Source of the DNA: JAOBAU01 sp034667465
GTDB taxonomy: Bacteria; Acidobacteriota; Thermoanaerobaculia; Gp7-AA8
DNA: 64,000 nt
NCBI GenBank assembly: GCA_034667465.1
Contig: JAXDJV010000021.1
Location: forward strand, 1 to 64,000
Direction: 5' to 3'
In this document: positions 36,001-45,529 of the stretch, piece by piece
Layout of the letters: the number at the start of each line of letters is the position of its first letter
Numbering within the stretch: position 1 is the stretch's first letter
Program-made: the position numbers and the translations under genes
Notes under the pieces: model-generated
Seen by the model: the letters and a program-made list of their open reading frames with translations, nothing else
Told to the model about the DNA's origin: nothing
Database searches by the model: none

Positions 36001-38790
36001 GCCGTTTCCGACCGCGTTGCGGACGGAGTTCCACTGGATGCGGCGCAGCTCGACGTCGACGGTGACGCCGGCGACCGCGTTGCCGTCGAGTCCCGCGGCG
36101 ACGAAAGCGGTGTCGATCCCGCTCTGCGCGTCGGCGAAGTACGGCGGTGTTTTGATCCCGATGTACCAGGGTGCGGGATCGATGCGGACGGAGTTGCGGC
36201 CGGCGATTTTCTGGCGCGAGACATCCGTCACGTCGCCTTCGAGAACGTACGACCACGGCCAGCCGGCGGCGGCATCGGTGTCGAGCTTCAGCGCGAGGTC
36301 GCCTTTCGAATCGAGCTTCTGTTCTTTCGACGAGATCGTGACCGCTTCGCGCGACGACTCGCTGTCGTAGCCGAGGAATGTGTATTGGGACTCGCCGAAC
36401 CGCTCGCGGATCGCGCGCGGGACGTCGTTGAGCGGCGTCTTCGAGTACGTCCATTTCGCCGGACGGCCCGCCATCGCACCGCCGAAGAGATAGCGGCCGG
36501 AGATTCGTCCATCGACTTTCGTGCCGGCGATCGACGTCGGCGCGGTGAGCTTCACATCGACGCGGAAATCGGGACGCCGGTACGCGGCGACGAGGAAGTC
36601 GCCGTAGACGCGGAGGCGCTGTCCTTCGACGCGCGCCATGACGCGATACGTGCCGAGCACTCCGTCGGCCGGAACCTTCCACGTCCACTCACCGCTCGAC
36701 CATTCATTGAGCGGCAGCTTGCGGCGATCGACCTCTTTGTCGTGCGCGTCTTTGACGACGATCGTGACGCTCGTCGCCGGCGTGAGGAGCTGCATGCCGT
36801 TCGGCGTGTCGGTGCGGAGGACCGCTTTGAGATGCACTTCCTCGCCCGGCTTGTAGACGCCGCGATCGCTGAAGACGGTGCCGCGCAGCAGCGGATGCTG
36901 TTCGGCGAGCTCGAAGTTGAGGTCGAATTCGTACGGCAGGATTCCGTCGGTCCAGTTGCTGGCGACGTACGCGACGTCGCCTTCTTTTTCCGCGGTGACG
37001 ATGAAGCGAAGCTCCGACACCGCCGACCAGTGATCCTCGTACGGATCCTCTTCATCCGACTCCGTCCGCGCTTGCGCCTCGGCAGTTTTCACGGCGGCGC
37101 GCAGCAGCGGCGTCGACGGCGCGACGGCGATCCCTTTGTCGTCCGTCTTTCCGCTCCAGACGACTTTGTTGTCGAGATCGCGGATGGCGACCTTTGCGCC
37201 GGCGACCGGCGCAGCGTTGTCGAGTCGCGTCACGAAGATGAGGGTGTTCAGCGGACTGTCTTTGACGGTGATGCCGAGGTTCGTGACCTGGACGACGGTC
37301 GCGCGGATCTGGATTTCTTCCGGGTTGTAACGCTCGGTGCGCGGCAGCGTTTCGCCTTCCTGCAGCGCGACCCACATCAATCCTTTGCCACCAGGTGACG
37401 CGGAGCTGACGTCGAAGCCGTACGACTGGATTTTGTCGGGCGCCGGCGCGAGCTTGCGATCCTGCGGCTGCGTTGCGGGCGGCTTCGTGAAGCCGTTCTT
37501 TTCGAGACCGGCGATCGACGGCATCAGCGTCTCGAGCGACAGCGGCGAGAGCCACTGCTTCACGTTGCGGAAGTTGCGCGCGTAGAACGGCAGCAGCGGA
37601 CCGCCGCTCGATTCCCAGACGCCGTGGCCGTCGCCGAAGCTGGTGAAAGCCGGCTTGTGCCAGTACTCGGCAGTCGTTGAGTAGCGATAGCCGAGCGTCT
37701 GCTTGTCGACGGCCGTCAACGTGGGAGCAATGGCGATCGCGTAGGTGTGCGCGGGAACGAGCGCGAATCCAAGCTCGTCGAGCGAGAACGATTCGGACGG
37801 CGAATCCCAGTCGCGCGACGGCGGCGTTTGCGGCAGCGGTTTCGGCGACGCGGGATCGGTGACGTCGACGACCGTGACCGCTTTCTTCATCTCGTCGAAC
37901 GCGACGCCGTAACGCGTGCGCAGCTCGATGCGATTCGATGATTCGGGATTGCAGCGCGCCGTGCAGCTGATGCTTTTCACGAAGAGCGCCGGCTCGAGCT
38001 CGATCGTGAAATCCTGGGCGCGTCCGCGGCGAACGCTGGTCGGCGTTTTCGCCAGCTCGCCGTCGAGGAGCAGCTGGAGTTGCGCGTCGGGCGGAATGCC
38101 CGGCTTCGTTTCGATGATGACGAGCTCTTTCCTGGCCGGAAAGCGTTCCTTGTTCCATTCGGTCGGAAAGAACGAGAGCACCGGCGCGCTCGATGCGGCG
38201 ACGGCGTTCGCTTTCGCAAGCTTGGCGTCGAACGCCGGATCGGGCGGCGCGGGAGCGGGCGGAAGCGGCGTCAGCTCGTGCGGTTTGTAGCGAAGCTGGA
38301 GATGCGGCGCGATCGTGTCGGCGTCGACCGGCTGGTTGAAGGAGAGCGCGATGACGACGCCGGAGTTGATGTTCTGGTCTTTGCGGTACCAGTCGACGCT
38401 CTGCAGCTGAATCGTCGGCGTGGTGAATGAGAAGGAGTAGCGCTTGTCGAGCTTCTTCCCGCTGACGGCGGTGGCGGTGTCGTCGATGGTGACGTCGAAC
38501 TTCGTCGCAAACGGCAGCGGCGATTTCGGATCGGGCGTGAAGATCAGCGTCGTCGTCCCCGCCCACCGAAACGTGCCTTTGACCTCCGGCGCGATGTGAA
38601 AGAACGGCGCGGTGACAACCTTCGGAATCTTCCCGACCACAACCATCGGCTCCGAAAAAACCACCCGCACCTCGTTCGCCTCGGAAAGCTGAGCGATCTC
38701 ACCGACCGGACCGACGCGCGTGATCGTGAGCTTGTCCGCAGCGAGAAGGTTGGAAGCGAGGAGGAGGAAAAGCACCGCAAACTTCTTCAT
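33013..38790 (-). CDS. Bacterial alpha-2-macroglobulin family protein
   Basis: The 1925-residue protein has a signal peptide without lipobox cysteine (MKKFAVLFLLLASNLLA), an N-terminal Ig-like domain, macroglobulin (MG) domains, and near residue 1430 the thioester motif YPYGCAEQ, followed by a helical TED domain and a receptor-binding-like C-terminus. Such proteins trap proteases through the reactive thioester in the periplasm. The bacterial gene is often paired with pbpC, as here, suggesting guarding of the envelope during repair. Its stop overlaps the pbpC start. Confidence 0.93.
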   Translation of the reverse strand: MKKFAVLFLLLASNLLAADKLTITRVGPVGEIAQLSEANEVRVVFSEPMVVVGKIPKVVTAPFFHIAPEVKGTFRWAGTTTLIFTPDPKSPLPFATKFDVTIDDTATAVSGKKLDKRYSFSFTTPTIQLQSVDWYRKDQNINSGVVIALSFNQPVDADTIAPHLQLRYKPHELTPLPPAPAPPDPAFDAKLAKANAVAASSAPVLSFFPTEWNKERFPARKELVIIETKPGIPPDAQLQLLLDGELAKTPTSVRRGRAQDFTIELEPALFVKSISCTARCNPESSNRIELRTRYGVAFDEMKKAVTVVDVTDPASPKPLPQTPPSRDWDSPSESFSLDELGFALVPAHTYAIAIAPTLTAVDKQTLGYRYSTTAEYWHKPAFTSFGDGHGVWESSGGPLLPFYARNFRNVKQWLSPLSLETLMPSIAGLEKNGFTKPPATQPQDRKLAPAPDKIQSYGFDVSSASPGGKGLMWVALQEGETLPRTERYNPEEIQIRATVVQVTNLGITVKDSPLNTLIFVTRLDNAAPVAGAKVAIRDLDNKVVWSGKTDDKGIAVAPSTPLLRAAVKTAEAQARTESDEEDPYEDHWSAVSELRFIVTAEKEGDVAYVASNWTDGILPYEFDLNFELAEQHPLLRGTVFSDRGVYKPGEEVHLKAVLRTDTPNGMQLLTPATSVTIVVKDAHDKEVDRRKLPLNEWSSGEWTWKVPADGVLGTYRVMARVEGQRLRVYGDFLVAAYRRPDFRVDVKLTAPTSIAGTKVDGRISGRYLFGGAMAGRPAKWTYSKTPLNDVPRAIRERFGESQYTFLGYDSESSREAVTISSKEQKLDSKGDLALKLDTDAAAGWPWSYVLEGDVTDVSRQKIAGRNSVRIDPAPWYIGIKTPPYFADAQSGIDTAFVAAGLDGNAVAGVTVDVELRRIQWNSVRNAVGNGFYEWTTERKEIASGNWTVSTTAQPATLHVPITEGGEYVLVATAKDGPRSTTSRAWFYASGGGYTAWARYDHNRIDLVPERQTYKPGESARIIVKSPWERATALVTTEREGIRTWKQFELTSTQQTISVPITEKDIPNVFVSVLLLKGRTKEPGGNDEGDPGKPSFRLGYVELDVEDATKRLTVDVKANQAEYRPATKAKIEVNVRDAKGAGTRSEVTLWAVDYGVLSLTGYKTPDVLDSIYLKKALQVVTEESRQKVISRRVLTPKGVTDGGGGGRDAGPGVLRKDFRVLAFWLGSLVTDKNGRARTEITLPESLTTYRIMAVAGDKASRFGWAQNEIRINKPLLLTSAFPRFLALGDKALFGSVIHSQLKTGGKATVTVQSVDPSIVTIEGDATQRIDVAPGGAIEVRFNAIAKAVGDARIRMSVAMNGESDAFEDVLPVRLLLPADTVAAYGDTTSQARETLAVPNDAIPSVGGLRVELASTQLVNLAEGAQYLIDYPYGCAEQRSSGALSLMLASDLGDAFRLPNLNAATARAAAQQTIAELYKFQCGNGGFAFWAGDCDGTSPYLTAWVLHVLQRAQSLQYGVSKDVLDRGYRYLDTSISSEKRPANEGYWPSYTAWQAFAVKTLAEGKVNQDSNINRLIGFVDRMPLFGIAHLADALRASGDKGPRYADLHRRLTNAIAPEAGSAHVEELRDEYLLWLWSSNTRSTAIVLGTLVRGGEDEPLVKQMVRWLMHEREGGRWGNTQENAWAMESLVDYYRRYESAVPDFTGVVTVGKETIARDEFRGRTTAAQAHDIPIAQLPRAEVPVTFDRQGPAGTLFYLMRLRYAAPSHMTEPRDQAFRVERRYALQGAKAESKSFKAGDLIKVTLTIRNTKERRFVAITDPIPAGTEPVESWFATTTTELVDAQRKEESRAAGSDWMWWRRGGFDHVERHDDRVNLFATRLSEGPHEYSYLVRATTAGTFTAAPMHAEEMYTPEVFGRTASDEVEVRP

Positions 38791-38864
38791 GCGGCGGATG
38801 GTACCGCGAGGGAACTTTTACGGTGCGTCCGTCCCTGTGGAGGAAACCCGAAGGAGGATTTGCC

Positions 38865-40238
38865 ATGAGACGTCCCGGTAGCGTCGCATTTCTGCTGGTG
38901 TTCCTGATCTCGGCCATCGCGCATGGGCAAGGCTGTTCGACGACTGCGCCAACCAACAACGTAGTCAACCTGACGGCACGACAAACGACCACGGATATGT
39001 CGACATTCGTGAATCCGATGGCTGGCAAAGCGGTCGTCAAAGACAGTGCGAAGGTGAGCTGGCTCACGGAGCCGCAGTTTCTCAGCGGCACCGCCGCGAG
39101 CAGCGTGGCCACCGGTCACTTTCCTCTGACGATCGGATACTGCACGACAGATGCGGGTGGAAAGGCTGACGTCAAGTTCCCGATCGTCGGCATCGATCCG
39201 CAGCAGCTCGCCGCCACCCCGGCGCTGGCGCTGCAGTTCGCGCCGACAGAAGCGTCGAACGGCGAACCTTTTGTGCGCTACCTGAAGCTCGAATGGTCGG
39301 AATCCGCCGCGCTACCGGCCGGCAAGCCGCCGGCCGCCACAGACACGCCACACTCGGTCGCATACAAGGTCGTCGCGATCGCCGGCGTTCCCGACTTTGC
39401 GTCTGATTCTCGATACAAGCTGTGGATCTATACCGGCTACACGTATCTGCGATCGAAGGACGATTTCAAGAGCGGCTATCCGGAGATGCTGCTGCGCACC
39501 GAAACCCGGTGGCAGGATCAGCGCATCTACATGAAGCACTACAAGCCGGTCGAATACGCGAAGATCGTCGACACGGGTTGCATGGTCGATACGCGCGACA
39601 GCAACGGAAACTGTCCGAAGTGGAAGTACCCGGCATTTCAGATCCTCCGCCTCTACGGCGACATGGGTCTGACCGGAACGACGGTCGTTGCGAACTCTGC
39701 CGGCGGCTCCACGCTCGGTGACATCAAACAGACATTTGCCGCAAACGTCGGCGTCGGCTACGGCAAAACCGTCCTGGTCTCGACGCTGAAACCTACGGAT
39801 ACGAGCGCTTTCTCAGCAATGTTCGTTGCTCGACTCGGGATGATCACCATTCCGGGTTCTACCGACGCGGCGACAGGAACCGTCACGGACGGCCGCGGCG
39901 CGTTCAACTACTCCGCCAACCTCAGAATCGAGAACGAGCCGTCTTTCCGCGACGACGGCATCCGAGGCGGCAACTTTGAAGGCGCGTACTTTGAGATCGG
40001 GATCGGCGAGAGTGAGCAGTTCTCCCGCAAGAAGTTCCCACGGCTGCGCGCCGACGGACTGCTGCCGATCGCCGGTGGCAGCGACCTGTTTCGATTCGCC
40101 ACGCGGCTGCAGATTGATGCGCCCCGGCCACTGGCGCGCCAGAAGGACGGTGGAGACAATCTCGCGAATGAAATCCGCCTGTCGATCGTCTTCAACATCG
40201 ATCTCCTCGAGCTCGGGAAACGAATCAGCAAGAAATAG
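38865..40238 (+). CDS. Secreted protein of unknown function
   Basis: ATG 38865 follows AAGGAGG by seven bases and begins a signal peptide (MRRPGSVAFLLVFLISAIAHG). The mature 435 residues contain many alternating strands, several aromatic-rich (YKLWIYTGYTYLR, RTETRWQDQRIYMKHY), and end with IVFNIDLLELGKRISKK. No family is recognised; an outer-membrane or surface location is plausible. Its TAG stop directly abuts the convergent GGDEF/EAL gene stop: together they form the palindrome TAGCTA. Confidence 0.65.
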   Translation: MRRPGSVAFLLVFLISAIAHGQGCSTTAPTNNVVNLTARQTTTDMSTFVNPMAGKAVVKDSAKVSWLTEPQFLSGTAASSVATGHFPLTIGYCTTDAGGKADVKFPIVGIDPQQLAATPALALQFAPTEASNGEPFVRYLKLEWSESAALPAGKPPAATDTPHSVAYKVVAIAGVPDFASDSRYKLWIYTGYTYLRSKDDFKSGYPEMLLRTETRWQDQRIYMKHYKPVEYAKIVDTGCMVDTRDSNGNCPKWKYPAFQILRLYGDMGLTGTTVVANSAGGSTLGDIKQTFAANVGVGYGKTVLVSTLKPTDTSAFSAMFVARLGMITIPGSTDAATGTVTDGRGAFNYSANLRIENEPSFRDDGIRGGNFEGAYFEIGIGESEQFSRKKFPRLRADGLLPIAGGSDLFRFATRLQIDAPRPLARQKDGGDNLANEIRLSIVFNIDLLELGKRISKK

Positions 40239-43200
40239 CTACGCAGGTGCAGGGCGACCGAACAGGTAGCCCTGCACCTCTTCGCATCCGCTCTCCCGCA
40301 GAAACTTCAGCTGCTCCTCGGTCTCGACTCCCTCCGCGGTCACGCGGAGGTTGAGTCCGTGGGCCATGGCGATGATCGCGCTCACGATCGCGCGGTCGCT
40401 GGGGCTCGACTCGATCTCGTGGATGAACGCCTGATCGATCTTGACCGTGTCCAGCGGGAAACTTCGCAAATAGTTCAGCGACGAATGGCCGGTGCCGAAG
40501 TCGTCGATGGCGATACGCACGCCCATCTCCCGCAGCGCGCGTAACGTCGCGACCGTCCGCTCCGTGTTCTGCATCGCGGTCGATTCCGTGATCTCCAGTT
40601 CCAGCGACGACGGGGAGAGTCCGGATTCCTCGAGCGCCGATGCAATCACAGTTCGCAGATCGCCGTGCTGAAACTGGCGCGGCGACAGATTCACCGCCAT
40701 CCGCAGCGTCGGATACTTCGTCTTCTGCCACTCCTTCGCCTGGCGACACGCTTCGCGCAGCGCCCACTCGCCCATCGGCACGATCAGCCGCGTCTCTTCC
40801 GCGATCGGGATGAACGTCGCCGGCTGCACGAGTCCCTGCGTCGGATGGTTCCAGCGCATCAGCGCTTCCATCCCGTCGATCTCATTTGTCGCAAGGTTGA
40901 TCTGCGGCTGGTAGTGCAGCACGAACTCACCACGTTCCAGCGCGCGCCGCATCGCATTCTCGAGCGACAGCCGTTCCAGCGCGCGGCTGTTCATCGCCGG
41001 CGTGCAGAGCTGATACGAATTCCGGCCGACGTCTTTCGCTCGATACATGGCGTGATCGGCGTTCTTCAACAACGCTTCGGCGGTCTCGCCGTCGTTCGGG
41101 AAAAGCGCGATGCCGATCGACGTCGTCACGAACAGCTCGTGCCCTTCGACGCGGATCGGCTGCGCGATCGTGTCGAGCAGCTTCTGCGCGATCTTCGCCG
41201 CGTCATCGGGACGCGTGAGATCGCCGAGCAGCACCGTGAACTCGTCGCCGCCCATGCGCGCGATCGAATCCTCTTCGCGCAGGACCGCGCGCAACCGCGA
41301 CGCGATCGCTTTCAGCAGCTCATCACCGAGCGAATGCCCGAGCGTGTCGTTGACCAGCTTGAAGCCGTCGAGGTCGAGGAACATCACCGCGACCGGCTGC
41401 TTCAGCCGCTTCGCGTGCGCGAGCGCGACCGTCAGTCGATCGCGGAACAGCAGCCGATTCGGCAATCCGGTCAGCGCGTCGTGGTACGCCTGATATTCGA
41501 TCTGCTCCTCGGCGCGTCTTCGTTCGCTGATGTCGCGCGAGACGGAAACGATCTCGGTCACTTCGCCCGATTCGGGATCGAGAATCGCGCGGCTGGTCGT
41601 CTCGAACCAGACGTTCGAACCATCCTTCCGAATGGCGTGATACGCGAACGACCTCGTGGTGCCGTCGGCGAGCGCGCGCGACGCCCGGCTCACTTCATCG
41701 CGATCTTCGTCGATGACGAAGCTGTAGATGGAACGCCCGACGACTTCGGATGGCTCGTAGCCGAGGAGCTGCCGCGTCGCATCGGATGCGTAGAGAACTT
41801 TGCCGTTTGCGTCGCTGCGCGAAATGACGTCGGTCGAGTTCTCCGCCATCAGCCGATAGCGCGATTCGCTGTCGCGCAACGCCGCCTCGGAAAGACGGCG
41901 TTCGGTGATGTCGTTGTGCACGCCGATCGTACCGATCACTTTTCCGTCGGCGTCGATCAGCGGCGCGCCGCCGATCTCCATCCAGACCACCGAATCGTCG
42001 CGGCGCCGGATGCGCACTTCGTACTGATCGGAAATCCCCTGCCGGCGCAGTGCCGCTTTCGACAGCAGCAGTTCGCGATCTTCATCGGTGGCGACGAGCC
42101 ACGACGTCTTCTGTCCGACGAGCTCTTCGCGCGAGTAGCCGGTCATCTCGCAGAAACGATCGTTGACGAATCGCATGATGCCGTCGGCGTCCGACTGCAC
42201 GAGCCCTTCGCGCATCCGCTCGACCAGTTGCCGATGGCGTTGCTCGCTCGTCCGGATGGCGCGCTCCGCGCGGCGGCGCTGGATGGCGCCGACGAAAATC
42301 TCGCCGACGATCTTCAGCAGCGTGGCGTGATCGTCGGTGAACTCCAGCTCCTGATGCACCGCATGCATACCGATGAATCCGAACGCGGTCCGCTTGTAGA
42401 CCATCGGCACCGCGAGCACCGATCGCGTGCCGTTCGCCTCGTGCAGACGGCGCTCGCCCTCCGCTTCCGGCGGCAGCTCGCGGAGTGAGTTGATGCGGAT
42501 GTTCTTCAGCTGACTGAGCTGCGAGTTGGTCCACGGAAACGCACCGACCGGCATGTCGGTCATCGACACGCCGCGCGGCGGAACGCCGTCCGCGGTCCAC
42601 TCGTGCGTCAGCGACGCCGTCGCTCGATCGTCGGACGTGAGGATCACGAAACAGCGATCGGCACCGATGAAGCGGCCGATCACCTCGAGCGCGTGGCCGA
42701 TCCCTTCGTCGACTTCATCCGGCGCGAGATTGACGAAGTGCGCGGAGATGGTCGAGATGACGGTCTCGAGCTCCACGCGATGGCGCAACAGTTCCTGCGC
42801 TTCGCGGCGCTCCGAGGCATCGATTGCCAGCGTGACGAGATCGGCGAGCGAGCTCGCGAAGTTCTCTTCCTCAACCGTCCAGTAACGCGCCGGACCGATG
42901 TGTTCGTGACAGACGACACCGGCCATCTGGCCAAGGTGGCGAAAGGGAGCGTCGATCAGGGAACCGATGCCGAGCGGAACGAGATAGCTGTCGGTGAAAC
43001 CGCTGGTACGCGGATCGCGCTGCGCGTCGTGCGCGGTGATGGTGCGCTCGGTCTCGAGAGCGCGAAAGTACGCGGGGTAATTGACGGCGAGCAGCTCGAG
43101 ACCGTCGCTGTGATGATTGAGCGTGCGCTCGAAGAGATCGACGCAGCGAATGGCCTGTCGATCCGGCGAGTAGAACCAGATACCGACGCGATCGACGTCG

Positions 43201-43391
43201 AGCGTATGCGCCGCCGCCTCCGCGATCTCACGCAGAGCCACGTCGAGCACGCCGGCGTGAATCGCCGGTCGCTTCGCGAGATCGACGAGGACCTGGTTCT
43301 GCCGCCGTAACCGGTTCTCCGTCTCGCGCAGCAAAGAATCGATGCGAGGATCGAAGCGGTCCTTCGCGATATTGAAATCCGACACGGACAC
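40239..43391 (-). CDS. GAF-GAF-PAS-PAS-GGDEF-EAL cyclic-di-GMP protein
   Basis: The 1050-residue protein starts with two GAF domains (about 40-210 and 220-380), then two PAS domains (about 390-630, each followed by a PAC motif such as EIVSVSRDISERR). The GGDEF domain has an intact MGGDEFTVLL motif, preceded by REED, which fits the inhibitory I-site RxxD. The EAL domain has MEALMRWNHP and the ELEITESTAM and DDFGTGHSSLNYL motifs. Both cyclase and phosphodiesterase may be active. It is cytoplasmic, with no membrane spans. The start is GTG 43391. Confidence 0.92.
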   Translation of the reverse strand: MSVSDFNIAKDRFDPRIDSLLRETENRLRRQNQVLVDLAKRPAIHAGVLDVALREIAEAAAHTLDVDRVGIWFYSPDRQAIRCVDLFERTLNHHSDGLELLAVNYPAYFRALETERTITAHDAQRDPRTSGFTDSYLVPLGIGSLIDAPFRHLGQMAGVVCHEHIGPARYWTVEEENFASSLADLVTLAIDASERREAQELLRHRVELETVISTISAHFVNLAPDEVDEGIGHALEVIGRFIGADRCFVILTSDDRATASLTHEWTADGVPPRGVSMTDMPVGAFPWTNSQLSQLKNIRINSLRELPPEAEGERRLHEANGTRSVLAVPMVYKRTAFGFIGMHAVHQELEFTDDHATLLKIVGEIFVGAIQRRRAERAIRTSEQRHRQLVERMREGLVQSDADGIMRFVNDRFCEMTGYSREELVGQKTSWLVATDEDRELLLSKAALRRQGISDQYEVRIRRRDDSVVWMEIGGAPLIDADGKVIGTIGVHNDITERRLSEAALRDSESRYRLMAENSTDVISRSDANGKVLYASDATRQLLGYEPSEVVGRSIYSFVIDEDRDEVSRASRALADGTTRSFAYHAIRKDGSNVWFETTSRAILDPESGEVTEIVSVSRDISERRRAEEQIEYQAYHDALTGLPNRLLFRDRLTVALAHAKRLKQPVAVMFLDLDGFKLVNDTLGHSLGDELLKAIASRLRAVLREEDSIARMGGDEFTVLLGDLTRPDDAAKIAQKLLDTIAQPIRVEGHELFVTTSIGIALFPNDGETAEALLKNADHAMYRAKDVGRNSYQLCTPAMNSRALERLSLENAMRRALERGEFVLHYQPQINLATNEIDGMEALMRWNHPTQGLVQPATFIPIAEETRLIVPMGEWALREACRQAKEWQKTKYPTLRMAVNLSPRQFQHGDLRTVIASALEESGLSPSSLELEITESTAMQNTERTVATLRALREMGVRIAIDDFGTGHSSLNYLRSFPLDTVKIDQAFIHEIESSPSDRAIVSAIIAMAHGLNLRVTAEGVETEEQLKFLRESGCEEVQGYLFGRPAPA

Positions 43392-43442
43392 CCCTGGACG
43401 CAGGGGACATAGTAGCGGAAGGACGCGCCACTCCCTGTGCGG

Positions 43443-44210
43443 CTAATCGGAGATCTGTTCGAGGCCGTAAATCTTCACGTTCACTTCACTGGCGTAATAC
43501 CGGATCGGATACGCATCGGAGCGTTTTATCCCGGACGCCCAGATCAGCGTTTCATCCAGCTCCGCCACTTCCGCGCGGCGAATCGGGTACGGCTGATGAT
43601 GGACTCGCGCGCGATACAGCCGGTGCGCTTCGTCCATCGAATAAAGGATATATCGCTCGACGAGAAAGAACTCCAGCGAACCGGGAGCAGGCCTGAGGAT
43701 CGGACCTTCAATCGGCGAATAGCGGATGTGCGCGTGCGCCGGCATTGCACCGCGCGGGTCTTCGCGATGCGAGCGAAAGGTGACCTCCGGCATCGCGGCC
43801 GTCGTCGCGGAGAATTCGATCTCCGCGAAAAAGTACGAGAGCTTGTATGCGGCGCGCGCGGCGGCGACCGCAATCGGACTCGATGCGTCGAGGCTGAAGA
43901 ACCAGACGCCGGGATCGGCGCCTTTGCGATGCACGTACGTCCGCACATTGATCTCGTGAAATGACGAGATCCACGGCAGCGCCGGAACGCCGGTCGGCCG
44001 GACGCCGGTCATCGTGAACGGGACGAGTCCGACGTACGCCTTCCCTTCGAACGTGTCGACGGTCAGTTCCGGCGGCAGCAAACGCTGCAGCTCGTCGGCC
44101 GGCACTTCCCAGTGAAGAAAGAGGAGATGGTGCCAGTTCTGATGCAGGAGCGGCATCGACTCCGGCTCACGAGTCGGCGCGATGCGATCGATGAGGTCGA
44201 CAGTAGTCAC
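43443..44210 (-). CDS. YqjF-type DUF2071 protein
   Basis: The protein matches DUF2071: LLFLHWEVPADELQRLLPPELTVDTFEGKAYVGLVPFTM, read in parts, GVPALPWISSFHEINVRTYV, and a central GVWFFSLDASSPIAV. The function is unknown. GTG 44210 is a plausible start; the ATG at 44258 would overlap the divergent lipoprotein gene start, and the internal ATG before PLLHQNWHH is a further option. Confidence 0.8.
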   Translation of the reverse strand: MTTVDLIDRIAPTREPESMPLLHQNWHHLLFLHWEVPADELQRLLPPELTVDTFEGKAYVGLVPFTMTGVRPTGVPALPWISSFHEINVRTYVHRKGADPGVWFFSLDASSPIAVAAARAAYKLSYFFAEIEFSATTAAMPEVTFRSHREDPRGAMPAHAHIRYSPIEGPILRPAPGSLEFFLVERYILYSMDEAHRLYRARVHHQPYPIRRAEVAELDETLIWASGIKRSDAYPIRYYASEVNVKIYGLEQISD

Positions 44211-44257
44211 GTGGTATGCCCAGGCAATGTTCCTGCCAGCGGAGCATAATCGACGCA

Positions 44258-44719
44258 ATGCGCAACGCGGTCAGCCTGCTCTTCGCCATCGCGCTCGTTT
44301 CGTGCTCGTCGTCATCGACACCGAAGGCGAACATCATCCAGCCGGAGGTCGACCTCCTGCAGGTCGTCGGACCGTCGGAGCTGAACTATCCGAACGGCGG
44401 CGCCGATCTTCGCTTCGACGTCGAGATCCAGAACCGTTCCGGCGAGCCGATCACATTGAAACGGGTGGAGCTCGCTTCGATGGGACCCGGCGCCTACACG
44501 CTGCGGCGCGATTTCAAAATCTTCAATGAAACGATTGCGCCGGGACGAACGGCGACCGTCACGGTGTGGGCGAAGGCGTTGTTGTACGGCGGCACGATCT
44601 CTGAGCACGAGCCGGTGCGCGTGCGCGGCGTGCTGCATTTCGACTCGCCGGCCGGACCGTTTCACAGCGTCGTGATGCGCGAGTTCCGGCAGTATCCCGG
44701 CGCGAACGATCCGCGGTGA
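44258..44719 (+). CDS. Small lipoprotein of unknown function
   Basis: ATG 44258 starts a lipoprotein signal peptide MRNAVSLLFAIALVSC with the lipobox LVSC. The mature part of about 140 residues is a beta-sandwich type sequence (DLRFDVEIQNRSGEPITLKRV, GRTATVTVWAKALLYGG). It is predicted to be membrane-anchored in the periplasm. The stop abuts directly the convergent esterase-like gene; TGATCA gives a stop to each strand. Confidence 0.65.
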   Translation: MRNAVSLLFAIALVSCSSSSTPKANIIQPEVDLLQVVGPSELNYPNGGADLRFDVEIQNRSGEPITLKRVELASMGPGAYTLRRDFKIFNETIAPGRTATVTVWAKALLYGGTISEHEPVRVRGVLHFDSPAGPFHSVVMREFRQYPGANDPR

Positions 44720-45499
44720 TCAGCGACGCTGCTTCAGCAGCCAGTGCACGACGTCGCGATTCGCGAACACCGCTTCGGCAGCGTTGTGACCGAGCGCGCC
44801 GTACTCCGTGTAACGCGCGCGTCCGCCGGTCGCTTTGAGCGCGGCGAACATCGCGCGCGACTCCGACACCGGCATCACTTCATCCTTCGCGCCGTGAAAT
44901 GCCCACACCGGCGTATCGCCGATCTCTTTCGCGAGCGCCGTGTATGGATCGGACATGCCGACGATTCGCGCAACGTCGGGAGGAGGATCGGACGGGAACG
45001 GCTGGCCGCGCGTTCGCGCAACTTCGCCGGCGATCGGAACGACGGCGGCGAAACGGCGCCGATGCCGTGCCATGTACCAGGTGCCGGCGCCGCCCATGCC
45101 GACGCCGGTGATCATCACGCGCCGGCGATCGCCATGAAATTCGCTGATGGCGTCATCGAGCGACGCGAGCGCCTGCGCTTCCATCTCGCCGTACCACTCC
45201 TCGCCGATGCGGCACTGCGGAAAAACGACGATGCATTTGTAGCGCTGACCATAACGCTGCAATGCCGGGCCGAGGTCGGTGGTGAGCTGGCGGGCGTTGT
45301 CGTCGCCGCGCGAGTCAGCGTCGTGGAGAAAGAGGACGACCGGCCAGTGATGGAGTTTCGTGTAGCGCGCCGGAAGCCAGACGCGATAACGAAAAGTCTG
45401 CTCGCCAACCGAGACGCTGCGCTCGAAAAAACGCGACTCGCTCGTACAGGTCGCCGACGTCACGAAGACGAGGAGCGCGAGCAACAACTTCGACCGCAC
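44720..45499 (-). CDS. Esterase-like alpha/beta-hydrolase lacking the nucleophile serine
   Basis: The secreted 259-residue protein (signal peptide KLLLALLVFVTSATC, start GTG 45499) resembles prolyl-oligopeptidase-type esterases: WPVVLFLHDADSRGDD, then MITGVGMGGAGTW where relatives have GxSMGG. The nucleophile codon is GGC for glycine (about residue 132). The acid (GAKDEVMP) and histidine (ALGHNAAE) are retained. It is therefore likely inactive as an esterase, or acts as a binding protein. The gene is intact otherwise. Confidence 0.78.
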   Translation of the reverse strand: MRSKLLLALLVFVTSATCTSESRFFERSVSVGEQTFRYRVWLPARYTKLHHWPVVLFLHDADSRGDDNARQLTTDLGPALQRYGQRYKCIVVFPQCRIGEEWYGEMEAQALASLDDAISEFHGDRRRVMITGVGMGGAGTWYMARHRRRFAAVVPIAGEVARTRGQPFPSDPPPDVARIVGMSDPYTALAKEIGDTPVWAFHGAKDEVMPVSESRAMFAALKATGGRARYTEYGALGHNAAEAVFANRDVVHWLLKQRR

Positions 45500-45529
45500 C
45501 GCGACATTGTAGCCGCGGTGCGCACGCCG

